Shown piece after piece: positions 16,955 to 24,566 of a stretch of 39,989 bases of DNA. The DNA is from Photobacterium pectinilyticum. GTDB taxonomy: Bacteria; Pseudomonadota; Gammaproteobacteria; Enterobacterales; Vibrionaceae. The position numbers and the translations under genes are program-made. The stretch is taken from positions 1-39,989 of the forward strand of contig NZ_JANEYT010000044.1 of the NCBI RefSeq assembly GCF_024357955.1, read 5' to 3'. The notes beneath the pieces are model-generated. The model had not been told where the DNA came from. It ran no database searches and was given only the letters and a program-made list of their open reading frames with translations. Numbering within the stretch: position 1 is the stretch's first letter; each line of letters starts with the position of its first letter.

Positions 16955-18004
16955 TTAGAAGTTGTAACGTACCAGCAGGCCTAGTTCGTTATCAAGGTTG
17001 GCATCTGAACCGTTGCCATTTGTGCTGCTTGCATCGATTTTGTATTCAGCGGCCAGGATCAGAGGGCCGGTGAAGTAAGCGGCACCAATCACACCGTATG
17101 CGTATTTCGCATCGGAGTTGTCATCTTCTAGGTGGTTGTAGCCACCCAGGATCTGGAATGAGTTGATGTCATAAGAGACAAACACTTCAGTACCAGTAGC
17201 TGACTTGATTGTACCGCCAACAGTATTTAGATCGCCGTCAGCAAACACACCGCCGTAACCGTTTCCTGCGCCCACTTGGTGGTTGCGGAATTCGTTATAG
17301 TTCGCTGCAATGTTTAGGTTGTTGGCATTGTATGACAGACCGAAGTTGGCAATTTTTGCATCTTCGCGATCATCGAATTTTGTTTGAGTGTAAGCTGCGC
17401 CTACGCCAAAACCGAAGTCAAAATCGTAGTTAATCATGGCTTGGTAACCAGACTCACGTTCGTAGTCATCATTGTTATCTTCAAATTGGTACTGCAAACC
17501 AACTTGCAGGCCATTGAAGTTGTTGCGGTACTGGATCACGTCATCCGCACGGCCGGTACCATGTACACCGCCGTCACTAGAAATACCGTCGTAGTTACCT
17601 GCCGCTTCACCGCCGTAGATCCAGAACATATCAGTGCGACCTGTCAGGTCGTAATTAACTGACCATGCTTTACCAATGGTGAAGTGGCCAATGCCATCTT
17701 TGTCAGCCGTGATTTGACCAAGACGGTTGGACAGGAGGCTGTCTTCATTGTTGTTTGCTAGAGCATCGTAGCCCCACTCAGCACGGGTACCGATATCCCA
17801 GCCACTTTCTAACGCATGAGTATAACTAAAGTTAATACGAGATGATTGGTTACGAAGCTCAGAGTCACCATCAGAGAAGCGAGCACTTGCAGCCAAACGA
17901 CCACCTACTGAGAAGGTGTTAGTACCATCATTATAAACTTCCAATGCATGTACAGGCGATGCTGCTGCGGCTGCCACTGCTAGGGCAATTAGCTTTTTAT
18001 TCAT
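16955..18004 (-). CDS. OmpU/OmpL-type general porin (first of pair)
   Basis: An outer-membrane trimeric beta-barrel porin of 349 residues that would pass small solutes. A 20-residue signal peptide (MNKKLIALAVAAAAASPVHA) precedes LEVYNDGTNTFSVGGR, the typical Vibrionaceae porin start. The chain alternates short polar and aromatic beta strands, includes GRADDVIQYRNNF, and ends in VRYNF, the C-terminal Phe recognised by the BAM machinery. AGGAA stands about eight bases before the start. It is a paralogue of the gene at 18496-19614, with long matching stretches. The pair resembles OmpH/OmpL of Photobacterium or OmpU of Vibrio, which are often ToxR-controlled; I could not see a clear ToxR site. 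Each gene has its own promoter, leader and terminator. Confidence 0.93.
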   Translation of the reverse strand: MNKKLIALAVAAAAASPVHALEVYNDGTNTFSVGGRLAASARFSDGDSELRNQSSRINFSYTHALESGWDIGTRAEWGYDALANNNEDSLLSNRLGQITADKDGIGHFTIGKAWSVNYDLTGRTDMFWIYGGEAAGNYDGISSDGGVHGTGRADDVIQYRNNFNGLQVGLQYQFEDNNDDYERESGYQAMINYDFDFGFGVGAAYTQTKFDDREDAKIANFGLSYNANNLNIAANYNEFRNHQVGAGNGYGGVFADGDLNTVGGTIKSATGTEVFVSYDINSFQILGGYNHLEDDNSDAKYAYGVIGAAYFTGPLILAAEYKIDASSTNGNGSDANLDNELGLLVRYNF

Positions 18005-18029
18005 TTCTTAGTTCCTAGTTTTATTTTGA

Positions 18030-18093
18030 GAAGCACCTCGTAAGTGCTTGTTTTAATTTTTAATACTTAGTTCCCTGTAGTAATAGTGAAATG
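18030..18093 (-). promoter_or_regulatory. Promoter and leader of the first porin
   Basis: The block TTTCACTATTACTAC (minus strand, about 18077-18091) also occurs upstream of the second porin and is the likely -10 region. Between it and the start, AAGCAC (18031-18036) pairs with GTGCTT (18044-18049) to form a small hairpin in the expected 5' untranslated leader. Confidence 0.5.
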
Positions 18094-18386
18094 TTCTGAA
18101 CTGGCTGCGGATAAAGAAATGTTTAGGTTTATGTTGTTGTTTATTAAGGGTAAGGCGTTTGTTTTTTTAGGTTTTTTGCTGGGTGAAGAGAAAACTGAGG
18201 CGGGGAAAGTGTTAATGACAGCGGTGGGGTGAAAAGCTATTTTTCATTAGATTGATATTTAGAACTTTCTGCTATTGATATAAGCAATGTAATTACATGA
18301 AATGCAGTTGATTTTCGAATGAATTTGAATCAGATTGAGGGTTTTAATTAAAGCAAGCAATATCAGGCTTCACGAAGGTAAAAAGA
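18094..18386. other. Spacer between the two porin genes
   Basis: AT-rich upstream region of the first porin. It presumably holds activator sites, but no clear operator, RNA or gene is seen. Confidence 0.4.
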
Positions 18387-18407
18387 GGGGCATCTTCCTG
18401 ATGCCCC
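18387..18407 (-). terminator. Terminator of the second porin
   Basis: On the minus strand GGGGCATC pairs with GATGCCCC around a five-base loop and is followed by TCTTTTTACC. The stem is nearly the same as that of the first porin's terminator. Confidence 0.85.
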
Positions 18408-18495
18408 AAAATTAATGGTCAAATCATTTCGACCACAAAGACAATGAACGAGTAATCACATTACTGTTTACTCTTTTGCTTGGGTTAAGCTTCGC

Positions 18496-19614
18496 TTAGA
18501 AGTTGTAGCGAACAAGGATACCAAACACATTGTCTAGGTCTGCGTTTGAACCTGTGTTTGTTTTGCTGCTGGTGTCGATTTTGTATTCAGCTGCAAGGAT
18601 CATTGGGCCAGTAAAGTAAGCGGCACCAATAGTTGAGTAAGCGTACTTAGCACGAGAGTTGTCATCTTCTAGCTGGTTGTAACCACCAAGGATCTGGTAT
18701 TGGTCGAAAGAGTAAGACGCAAATAGCTCGTAGCCAGTTGCCGACTTGATCATACCGTTGCTTGTCACGCTGCTGCTGCTGAAATCAGAGCTTGCGAATG
18801 CTGCATTGGTGCGTTCGCTCTGGTGGTTACGGAATTCACCATAGTTAGCCGCAACGTAGATACCACTTGTCTCATAGGAAACAACGGCATTGGCAACTTT
18901 TGCATCTTCACGGTTTTCGAACTTAGTTTCGGCATAAACGCCGCTTAGGCCAAGGATGCCTTCACCAAGCTCAAACTCGTAGCCGGCCATCGCCTGGTAG
19001 CCGTAATCACGTTTCCATGCTTCTTTTATTTCAACGACTTTATCATCTTCGCCTAGCTCAAAACCTTTCGATACAGAGCCTTTGCCTTCAAATTGGTACT
19101 GTAGGCCAACTTGTAGGCCATAGAAGTTGTTGCGGTATTGGATAACGTCATCCGCACGACCTGTGCCGTGAACACCGCCATCACCTGAGATACCGTCGTA
19201 GTTGCCAGCAGTATCACCGCCGTTTAGCCAGAAACGGTCAGTTTTACCTGTTACGTCGTAGTGAACTGACCATGCTTTACCAAGGGTAAAGTTACCAAAA
19301 TCTTCATTATCTGCAGTAATGAAACCAAGGCGGTTAGTCACATTACTACCATCGTTGCTGTTAGCTAGAGCATTGTAAGCCCATTCTGCACGCGTACCGA
19401 TGTCCCAGCCATTCTCTAGAGTGTGAGTAAAGCCAAAGTTAATACGAGAAGATTGGTTGTTTAGGCTTGAATCACCATCTTGAAATTTTGCACTTAGTGC
19501 TAGACGACCACCAACGGAAAAAGTATTGGTACCATCATTGTAAACTTCTACCGCTTGTACTGAAGTTGAGGCTGCCGCCGCTGCTACTGCTAGAGCAATT
19601 AGATTTTTATTCAT
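18496..19614 (-). CDS. OmpU/OmpL-type general porin (second of pair)
   Basis: A 372-residue outer-membrane porin, paralogue of the preceding gene. From the preferred start it has a signal peptide MNKNLIALAVAAAAASTSVQA, then VEVYNDGTNTFSVGGR, the shared GRADDVIQYRNNF block and the C-terminal VRYNF. It is ~23 residues longer than its neighbour, mainly through a charged loop near residues 180-205 (ELGEDDKVVEIKEAWKRD) that probably faces outside. The ATG at 19614 is chosen over one ten codons upstream because AGGAA lies about eight bases before it and the signal peptide starts there. It is probably the older or differently regulated copy; which porin is used under which condition cannot be told. 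Confidence 0.93.
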   Translation of the reverse strand: MNKNLIALAVAAAAASTSVQAVEVYNDGTNTFSVGGRLALSAKFQDGDSSLNNQSSRINFGFTHTLENGWDIGTRAEWAYNALANSNDGSNVTNRLGFITADNEDFGNFTLGKAWSVHYDVTGKTDRFWLNGGDTAGNYDGISGDGGVHGTGRADDVIQYRNNFYGLQVGLQYQFEGKGSVSKGFELGEDDKVVEIKEAWKRDYGYQAMAGYEFELGEGILGLSGVYAETKFENREDAKVANAVVSYETSGIYVAANYGEFRNHQSERTNAAFASSDFSSSSVTSNGMIKSATGYELFASYSFDQYQILGGYNQLEDDNSRAKYAYSTIGAAYFTGPMILAAEYKIDTSSKTNTGSNADLDNVFGILVRYNF

Positions 19615-19638
19615 TTTTGTATTTCCTATGTGTGTTTG

Positions 19639-19705
19639 CATCAAGCACTGTCAATGTGCTTGATGATATTTTTGTTACTAAGTGCTTGTAGTAATAGTGA
19701 AACGA
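19639..19705 (-). promoter_or_regulatory. Promoter and leader hairpin of the second porin
   Basis: CATCAAGCAC (19639-19648) pairs perfectly with GTGCTTGATG (19656-19665), a ten-base stem with a seven-base loop ending about 24 bases before the start. The block TTTCACTATTACTAC (about 19688-19702, minus strand) is identical to the one at the first porin and probably contains the -10 element. Another GTGCTTG copy lies at 19682-19688 and could pair alternatively. Confidence 0.6.
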
Positions 19706-20100
19706 TATAAATGTTGTATTATTAGATTTATTTTTACGTAAGGTTATGTATTTTGAAGTTTTTATTTTTTAGGTTTTGGTTGGGGAATTTAGCTTTGCTG
19801 GATGAATAATAAGCGTGGTGTAAATTATGCTTTGAAAATAGTGAGGTATTTTTTGAAAAATGGAGGCGATAAATAGCTAGCTATTAATGTGGATTGGCAT
19901 GATTATGTATTTTGCCGGTGTTTGCTTAGCGTTAGTCTAATCAAAAATAATAAGTCCATGTAGATTAACACTCGCAATGTATTGCGGTATCACTAAACAG
20001 GAAGCATTGAAAATAGAATGAGGTGATCAAAAAATAGGTGTGTGATTAAAATAATTTAGGGATTGGGCCAGTATAATTACCAGCCCTAATTAGGAGAGGT
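19706..20100. other. AT-rich spacer upstream of the second porin
   Basis: Nearly 400 bases with runs of A and T and no convincing gene. A weak stem (GGGC at 20065 with GCCC at 20083) sits after the DsbA-like gene and may be its terminator. Direct TTGAAAA repeats lie near 19835-19860, but their spacing does not match the known ToxR pattern. Confidence 0.4.
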
Positions 20101-20724
20101 TTATTGCTTATCGGATAAGTAACGAATGGTGTTTGCTAAGTCTTCCAAGCTATCGTGTGCACCATTTTCTACAAGGTATTTACCTTTCACCAAGAAAGCT
20201 GGCACACCGGTGATTTTTGCGTTTTGCTCAAGTTGATTAGCACTGGTCATTTGCTGGTAAACTTGCTCTTTTTGCTCATCATTTAGATCAAATGGGCTAA
20301 CAAGATCGTGTTGGCTGAAGATTTCACCCAACTTGTTTTTGCGACCCTCTTCATCTAAATCAGTAGCTTGATCTTGAACGAAAGCAAAAAGTGCTTCTTT
20401 TAACTCAGCTGCTGGCTTGCCGTTGCTCTGGATAGCGGCGGTGTTGTAAAGATAAGCGGCGTACTGGGCACTTTCGTTAAACGTGACGTGTACTTGGTCG
20501 ATATCCACTTTAGCCAGCTTTTTAATTTCAGGTAGCATCAATTCCATGTTACGACAGTGGCCACAACCAAGGGAAAACACTTCAACAACGTCGGCAATAC
20601 CTTCCGTTGGGGTTTCAACGACCGTGTATTTTACACCTTCTTTCGGCATTTCACTTTCACTACATCCTGTAAGAGCGACCAGAAGGAATAGGGTAGAGGC
20701 AAAGATTTTAGTTAGCGTATTCAT
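20101..20724 (-). CDS. DsbA-like thiol:disulfide oxidoreductase, lipoprotein
   Basis: A 207-residue thioredoxin-fold protein that should act in the periplasm while anchored by a lipid. The lipobox LTGC puts the modified Cys at 21. The active site is CGHC at 54-57 (FSLGCGHCRNME), followed by a helical insert and a cis-proline turn ITGVPAFLV near residue 172. DsbA itself normally has CPHC and is soluble, so this is a variant (CGHC) with a different redox potential, perhaps partnering a particular client. Its start is strong because a full signal peptide precedes the lipobox. It is divergent from yegD and stands alone in its transcript. The substrate and electron partner (DsbB or DsbD) are unknown. 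Confidence 0.88.
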   Translation of the reverse strand: MNTLTKIFASTLFLLVALTGCSESEMPKEGVKYTVVETPTEGIADVVEVFSLGCGHCRNMELMLPEIKKLAKVDIDQVHVTFNESAQYAAYLYNTAAIQSNGKPAAELKEALFAFVQDQATDLDEEGRKNKLGEIFSQHDLVSPFDLNDEQKEQVYQQMTSANQLEQNAKITGVPAFLVKGKYLVENGAHDSLEDLANTIRYLSDKQ

Positions 20725-21069
20725 ACTGATAATTGTATTGAGTTTTAAAACAGTAAGTATGGATGAAAAAGAAGGTTAGGTCGCTAATAAGAATCAATTT
20801 AGTTGTATCTAGTACAAGATTTTGCTCATAAAGCATCACTGACTTTGTGATTGGTTGTTTGGCTCAAAGGGTCATTACGGTATGCATGTTTGGTTTGCCC
20901 GTCGTGAAAATGCGACGCTGATCGCTCCCTTCCACTATCAGCGTTATGCTGTTGAAATTGGGCTTATCATAGTAATTAATCGTACAGGCTATGCATTGTT
21001 ATCAACTCATGATTGAACAAATGTCTAATTTCAGTATGATGGCCGGCTTTTCTTGGTTCGGAGGATAAC
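20725..21069. promoter_or_regulatory. Divergent promoter region of the DsbA-like gene and yegD
   Basis: The 345-base region has no gene. ACGCTGAT (20915-20922) and ATCAGCGT (20937-20944) form an eight-base inverted repeat with a 14-base gap, which may be a transcription factor site or a leader hairpin of yegD. GGAGG lies just before the yegD start. Confidence 0.4.
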
Positions 21070-22422
21070 ATGTTTATCGGTTTTGATTATGGAACAGCCA
21101 ATTGTTCAGTTGCTGTCATGGAGCATGGGCAGCCTCGCATGTTAGCTCTGGAAGGCGAAAACAGTTTTATCCCTTCGACACTTTGTGCCCCGACGCGAGA
21201 AGCGGTAAGTGAATATTTATACCGCCATATGGGCGTTCAGCCAGTCGATGAGTTGGGCGAACAGGTTCTGCGCCGTGCGATAGCTTTTAACCGTGAAGAA
21301 GACATTATTGTCGAGAAAGGTGATCTATTTTTTGGTCAGGCCGCGCTCGATCTGTATCTCGACGATCCTGAAGAAGTCTATTACGTAAAGTCCCCTAAAT
21401 CATTCTTGGGTGCTAACGGTTTGCGCGATGTGCAAATCCGTTTCTTTGAAGATCTGGTCTGTGCCATGATGAGCAATATCAAACACAAGGCAGAAGCCCA
21501 ATTAGATAAAGCCATCACGAGTACTATGATTGGCCGACCAGTCAACTTCCAGGGCACCGGTGGTGATAAAGCGAACCAGCAGGCGGAAGCGATATTGCGT
21601 CAAGCTGCCAAGCGGGCAGGCTTTGAACATATTGAATTTCAGTTCGAACCTGTCGCTGCTGGCCTTGAATACGAAAGCACCCTGACCGAAGACAAAACCG
21701 TTCTAGTGGTTGATATCGGTGGCGGTACGACTGATTGCTCAATGATCCAGATGGGGCCAAGTTGGGCGGGTAAAGTTGACAGAACCGAGAGCCTATTGGC
21801 TCACAGCGGTCTGCGTGTTGGCGGAAATGACCTGGATATCTACTTGGCTTTTCGCCAAATCATGCCACAACTCGGCTTGGGGAGTAAAACCCAGAAAGGG
21901 ATTGATATGCCTATCGGTCAGTTCTGGAACCCGATTGCCATCAATAACGTGGTTGCCCAAACGGATTTCTATGGCTCAGCCAACCTTGCTGTATTGAAGC
22001 AGCTACAACGTGATGCGGCAGAACCTGAGAAATTGATGCATTTGCTAAAAGTGTACCGTGAAACACTGGGTTATCAGCTTGTTCGCAAGGCGGAAGAGTG
22101 CAAGATTGCGTTATCTGATTCATCGACACATACATTAACACTGTCGCATTTATCCTCTTTACTTGAAGTCGAGGTAAATCAGCAGCAAATGGCTCAGGCG
22201 ATTGAAGCGCCAAGAGTCCACATTAGCCAGTTGGTTACCGAAGCAATTGCACAAAGTGGTATAAAACCCGATGTGGTTTATATGACCGGTGGTACAGCAC
22301 GCTCACCGATCCTGCGTGCCTGTATCGAGCAGCAACTGCCGGGAACACCGGTGGTAAGTGGTAGTTACTTTGGCTCGGTCACTGCCGGATTAGCCCGTTG
22401 GGCAGAGCAGTGCTTTAAATAA
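21070..22422 (+). CDS. yegD: Hsp70-family protein YegD-like
   Basis: A 450-residue actin/Hsp70-fold ATPase the same length as E. coli YegD, lacking the DnaK substrate-binding half. Nucleotide-pocket motifs are in place: GFDYGTANCSVAV (residues 4-16, phosphate-1), VVDIGGGTTDCSM (~214-226, phosphate-2) and VYMTGGTARSP (~402-412, adenosine). YegD's client is not established; it is counted as an atypical chaperone. GGAGG lies seven bases before the ATG. It is the only gene in its transcript and ends at a strong terminator. Family assignment is firm. Confidence 0.92.
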   Translation: MFIGFDYGTANCSVAVMEHGQPRMLALEGENSFIPSTLCAPTREAVSEYLYRHMGVQPVDELGEQVLRRAIAFNREEDIIVEKGDLFFGQAALDLYLDDPEEVYYVKSPKSFLGANGLRDVQIRFFEDLVCAMMSNIKHKAEAQLDKAITSTMIGRPVNFQGTGGDKANQQAEAILRQAAKRAGFEHIEFQFEPVAAGLEYESTLTEDKTVLVVDIGGGTTDCSMIQMGPSWAGKVDRTESLLAHSGLRVGGNDLDIYLAFRQIMPQLGLGSKTQKGIDMPIGQFWNPIAINNVVAQTDFYGSANLAVLKQLQRDAAEPEKLMHLLKVYRETLGYQLVRKAEECKIALSDSSTHTLTLSHLSSLLEVEVNQQQMAQAIEAPRVHISQLVTEAIAQSGIKPDVVYMTGGTARSPILRACIEQQLPGTPVVSGSYFGSVTAGLARWAEQCFK

Positions 22423-22447
22423 TTGTTTTTTACATTAGCGAAGTATT

Positions 22448-22503
22448 AAAAAGCCTGACTATCGATGGCACCATGACTTGGTAACATTGATAGCAGGCTT
22501 TTC
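22448..22503. terminator. Bidirectional terminator between yegD and the HiPIP gene
   Basis: AAAAAGCCTG (22448-22457) pairs with CAGGCTTTT (22494-22502), and the stem continues as CTATCGATG against CATTGATAG with a bulge. A-runs on the left and T-runs on the right serve both convergent genes. Confidence 0.75.
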
Positions 22504-22529
22504 TGTAGGTAGAAAAAACTAACTAGTAA

Positions 22530-22835
22530 TTAAGGCTTTTTCACCCAAGCGCTACACCAACCATTGGTATTAACTGCTTTACCGGGGAAGATTGCGCATG
22601 GTCGCCATTCATCTCCATCATTACCCTGAATAAGTGCACAGTTACCACAGTGTTTTTCACTGTCTGCTGCTTGGTGAACGTATTGAAGGGCTTTTGCTTG
22701 AGGATCATCCTCAGTCAGTTGAGGTAAGTCTGCAGCATGGGCAGGCTTGACCAGTAGCTCTTTACCAACGGTAATACCAATGACACTGGCAAGCCCAAGC
22801 TTGAGGAAATTCCTTCTATTTGCTGTGTATTTCAT
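22530..22835 (-). CDS. High-potential iron-sulfur protein (HiPIP), Tat-exported
   Basis: A 101-residue periplasmic electron carrier. A twin-arginine signal (NRRNFLKLGLASVIG, Arg-Arg at 7-8) is cleaved at AHA/AD near residue 34. The mature part has the four cluster cysteines Cys63, Cys66, Cys80 and Cys94 in HCGNCALIQ, RPCAIF and NGWCSAW, which bind one [4Fe-4S] cluster cycling 3+/2+. HiPIPs shuttle electrons between respiratory or oxidative enzymes; the partner here is unknown. It is convergent with yegD. The motif pattern is diagnostic. Confidence 0.93.
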   Translation of the reverse strand: MKYTANRRNFLKLGLASVIGITVGKELLVKPAHAADLPQLTEDDPQAKALQYVHQAADSEKHCGNCALIQGNDGDEWRPCAIFPGKAVNTNGWCSAWVKKP

Positions 22836-23182
22836 ATTACGACCTTCTTATTGCTCACATGTTTAACGACATTTGTTTTTGTTTATTATGTTGCACTACA
22901 AGGGTAATACGTATCGTCACTGAATGTTGGACCAAAAATGTGATGATGTTAATGAGATTGTTGTTTTTTTGTGATTGCACTTTGCGTAATTGTTGAATGC
23001 GAGGGGCTGCAAAGTGATTGGTTTATTCGTGAGTACTCAATGATTGATGCTGATGTAACGTACTGAGAAAGAACGCTTGATGTGAAACAAGCTTTTACAG
23101 ATTACGTAAAATCAAGGCTTGCAACATTTTCTTTACAAGTGCATCATCTTGCGTCGAGTGCAGCAAATCATAAGGATAAAAA
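22836..23182. other. Spacer between the HiPIP and HAD genes
   Basis: This is the HiPIP promoter side plus the HAD leader. GCTTG and CAAGC (near 23072-23090) followed by TTTT make a small hairpin upstream of the HAD gene. A GTG-started frame from ~23081 overlaps the HAD start in another frame and looks like chance. Confidence 0.35.
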
Positions 23183-23845
23183 GTGGCTAATCTGTTTTTA
23201 TTGGATATTGATGGGGCACTGGTAGATTCAAATAACCTAGAGCTGGGTTGCTATGTTAAAGCAGTTAATGAAGTGCTAGGGGTTGAAATGGATACAGACC
23301 TTACCCAATATGCCAATCTTACCGATGGCGGAGTGTTAGACGAGATCATCGCGAAACACGGTATTTCCGAGAGCCGATCACTGATTCACCGCAAAGTAGA
23401 GAGTCGCTTCTCGACCTTGGTTCAACAAGCGATAAAAGAGTCCCCTGAGGCAGTACATGAAGCAGTGGGGGCTAAAGCTTTTTTAAATCACATAAACGAC
23501 CTTCAAAATACGCATATTGCTATATCCACCAGTGGCTGGGCGTCGACGGCTAAATTGAAATTACGTGCAGCAGGTTTTGACATTAGCAATATAACCTTTG
23601 CTTCATCTTCTGATGCATTAAGCCGTACAGAAATTATGGCGCTGGCTGCTTTTCGTGCCAAGCAAGATTTAGGTGTTGTTTTTGATCGTCGCGTCTTGTT
23701 TGCGCATGGTGATCGCAATAAGCATGCTTCACAAGAGCTGGGCTATGATTATGTTGAAGTGGGTCGTACAGATGGCCATCATACACATATTCCAAACCTT
23801 ACTCACTATCAGGCGGCATTCTCTCAATTGGCCTTGTCTTCATAA
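23183..23845 (+). CDS. HAD-superfamily hydrolase, phosphoglycolate-phosphatase type
   Basis: A 220-residue cytoplasmic phosphatase-like protein. Motif I is LLDIDGALVDSN (Asp8 nucleophile, Asp10), motif II is ISTSGWASTAKLKLRAAGFD (~113-132), and the motif IV region is LFAHGDRNKHASQELGYDYV (~172-191). The cap domain lies between ~15 and 85 (subclass C1, helical). Gly replaces the usual Thr after Asp10, a common variation. The start is GTG, supported by AAGGA six bases upstream. The substrate cannot be told. The next open frame begins 33 bases downstream. Confidence 0.8.
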   Translation: MANLFLLDIDGALVDSNNLELGCYVKAVNEVLGVEMDTDLTQYANLTDGGVLDEIIAKHGISESRSLIHRKVESRFSTLVQQAIKESPEAVHEAVGAKAFLNHINDLQNTHIAISTSGWASTAKLKLRAAGFDISNITFASSSDALSRTEIMALAAFRAKQDLGVVFDRRVLFAHGDRNKHASQELGYDYVEVGRTDGHHTHIPNLTHYQAAFSQLALSS

Positions 23846-23877
23846 ACACATCCATTCCATTTAGGCGTGATATTGCT

Positions 23878-23997
23878 ATGCTAACTTTACGCCCAATGGG
23901 TAAATGGTCGATACCCTTACTTTGCGCTTCTTTGTTGCTAATTTTATTTCCTCTTCAAGCGGCTCAGCGTATCCACTTCCCAAAAGAAGATGATTAG
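23878..23997 (+). CDS. Possible 39-residue secreted peptide
   Basis: From ATG 23878 the frame reads MLTLRPMGKWSIPLLCASLL and on through LFPLQAAQRIHFPKEDD before TAG. The first ~30 residues look like a Sec signal with AQA-type cleavage, leaving a very short mature tail. The tail RIHFPK resembles the start of periplasmic lysozyme-inhibitor-like beta proteins, so it may be a truncated gene rather than a peptide. The ribosome site is weak. Confidence 0.3.
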   Translation: MLTLRPMGKWSIPLLCASLLLILFPLQAAQRIHFPKEDD

Positions 23998-24059
23998 ATA
24001 GAACCTTCTATAAGTTCTATGCTAAATAATAGCAACGATGGAACTTGGAGTAATATCAC

Positions 24060-24467
24060 ATGGATGAGAAGTGGGTTCTGCAATGGTTTAATGATGTTTG
24101 GTCTAACGCCAACAGTGCAAAGTTACAGGCATTGGCCACCGATCCTTTTCATTTCCACGTCCCTGGTGGAAAGAGTTACCTGCTTAGTCATACCGAGTAC
24201 CTCAACTTTATTACAGTATGGGGGCAGCGGTTTAGAGACGTTACTTTTCGGATTATTGATACGGTTAGCGATGACAACAAAACCGTCGTCGTTTACCAAT
24301 GCCATGCCTTGTATTGTGGAGGGTGGGCAAAGATCCCAGCCAAAAAACAAAAAGTTATGATGACCGGGATGGCTTACTTCAAACATAAAGGTGACAAAAT
24401 TGTCGATTGCCGTCTTGAAGACAGTAGCTTTGATTTGTATCAGCAACTGACAAGGCGTTTAGAATAA
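24060..24467 (+). CDS. NTF2/SnoaL-fold protein
   Basis: A 135-residue single-domain protein with the cone-shaped NTF2-like pattern. A first helix pair (WVLQWFNDVWSNANSAKLQAL) is followed by four curved strands including FHFHVPGG, VTFRIIDTVSDDNKTVVVY and KIVDCRLEDSSFD. Such proteins act as isomerases, dehydratases, binding domains or polyketide cyclase relatives; no catalytic set identifies which. GGAG lies about nine bases before ATG. It is convergent with the AGCS gene and shares a terminator. Function is not assigned. Confidence 0.75.
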   Translation: MDEKWVLQWFNDVWSNANSAKLQALATDPFHFHVPGGKSYLLSHTEYLNFITVWGQRFRDVTFRIIDTVSDDNKTVVVYQCHALYCGGWAKIPAKKQKVMMTGMAYFKHKGDKIVDCRLEDSSFDLYQQLTRRLE

Positions 24468-24504
24468 AAAAACACCCCGCGGTGATATATACCGAAGGGT
24501 GTTT
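24466..24504. terminator. Terminator of the AGCS gene, shared with the NTF2-like gene
   Basis: AACACCC (24471-24477) pairs with GGGTGTT (24497-24503), with an inner CGGT/ACCG pair. On the minus strand it is followed by a run of seven T (24464-24470 in complement), so it is strongest for the minus-strand transporter gene. Confidence 0.85.
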
Positions 24505-24566
24505 AGTGGCGACTATTTCATGAAATTGGTTAGCTATTGGGTGATGGCTACTTTAAAGCATCACAC

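Noticed and set aside
19835..19860. ToxR-type repeats upstream of the second porin
   Set aside because: TTGAAAA repeats are present, but the spacing does not fit the described ToxR pattern.
23081..23230. GTG-started frame overlapping the HAD gene
   Set aside because: It runs into the HAD gene in a different frame, which has the stronger ribosome site and motifs.
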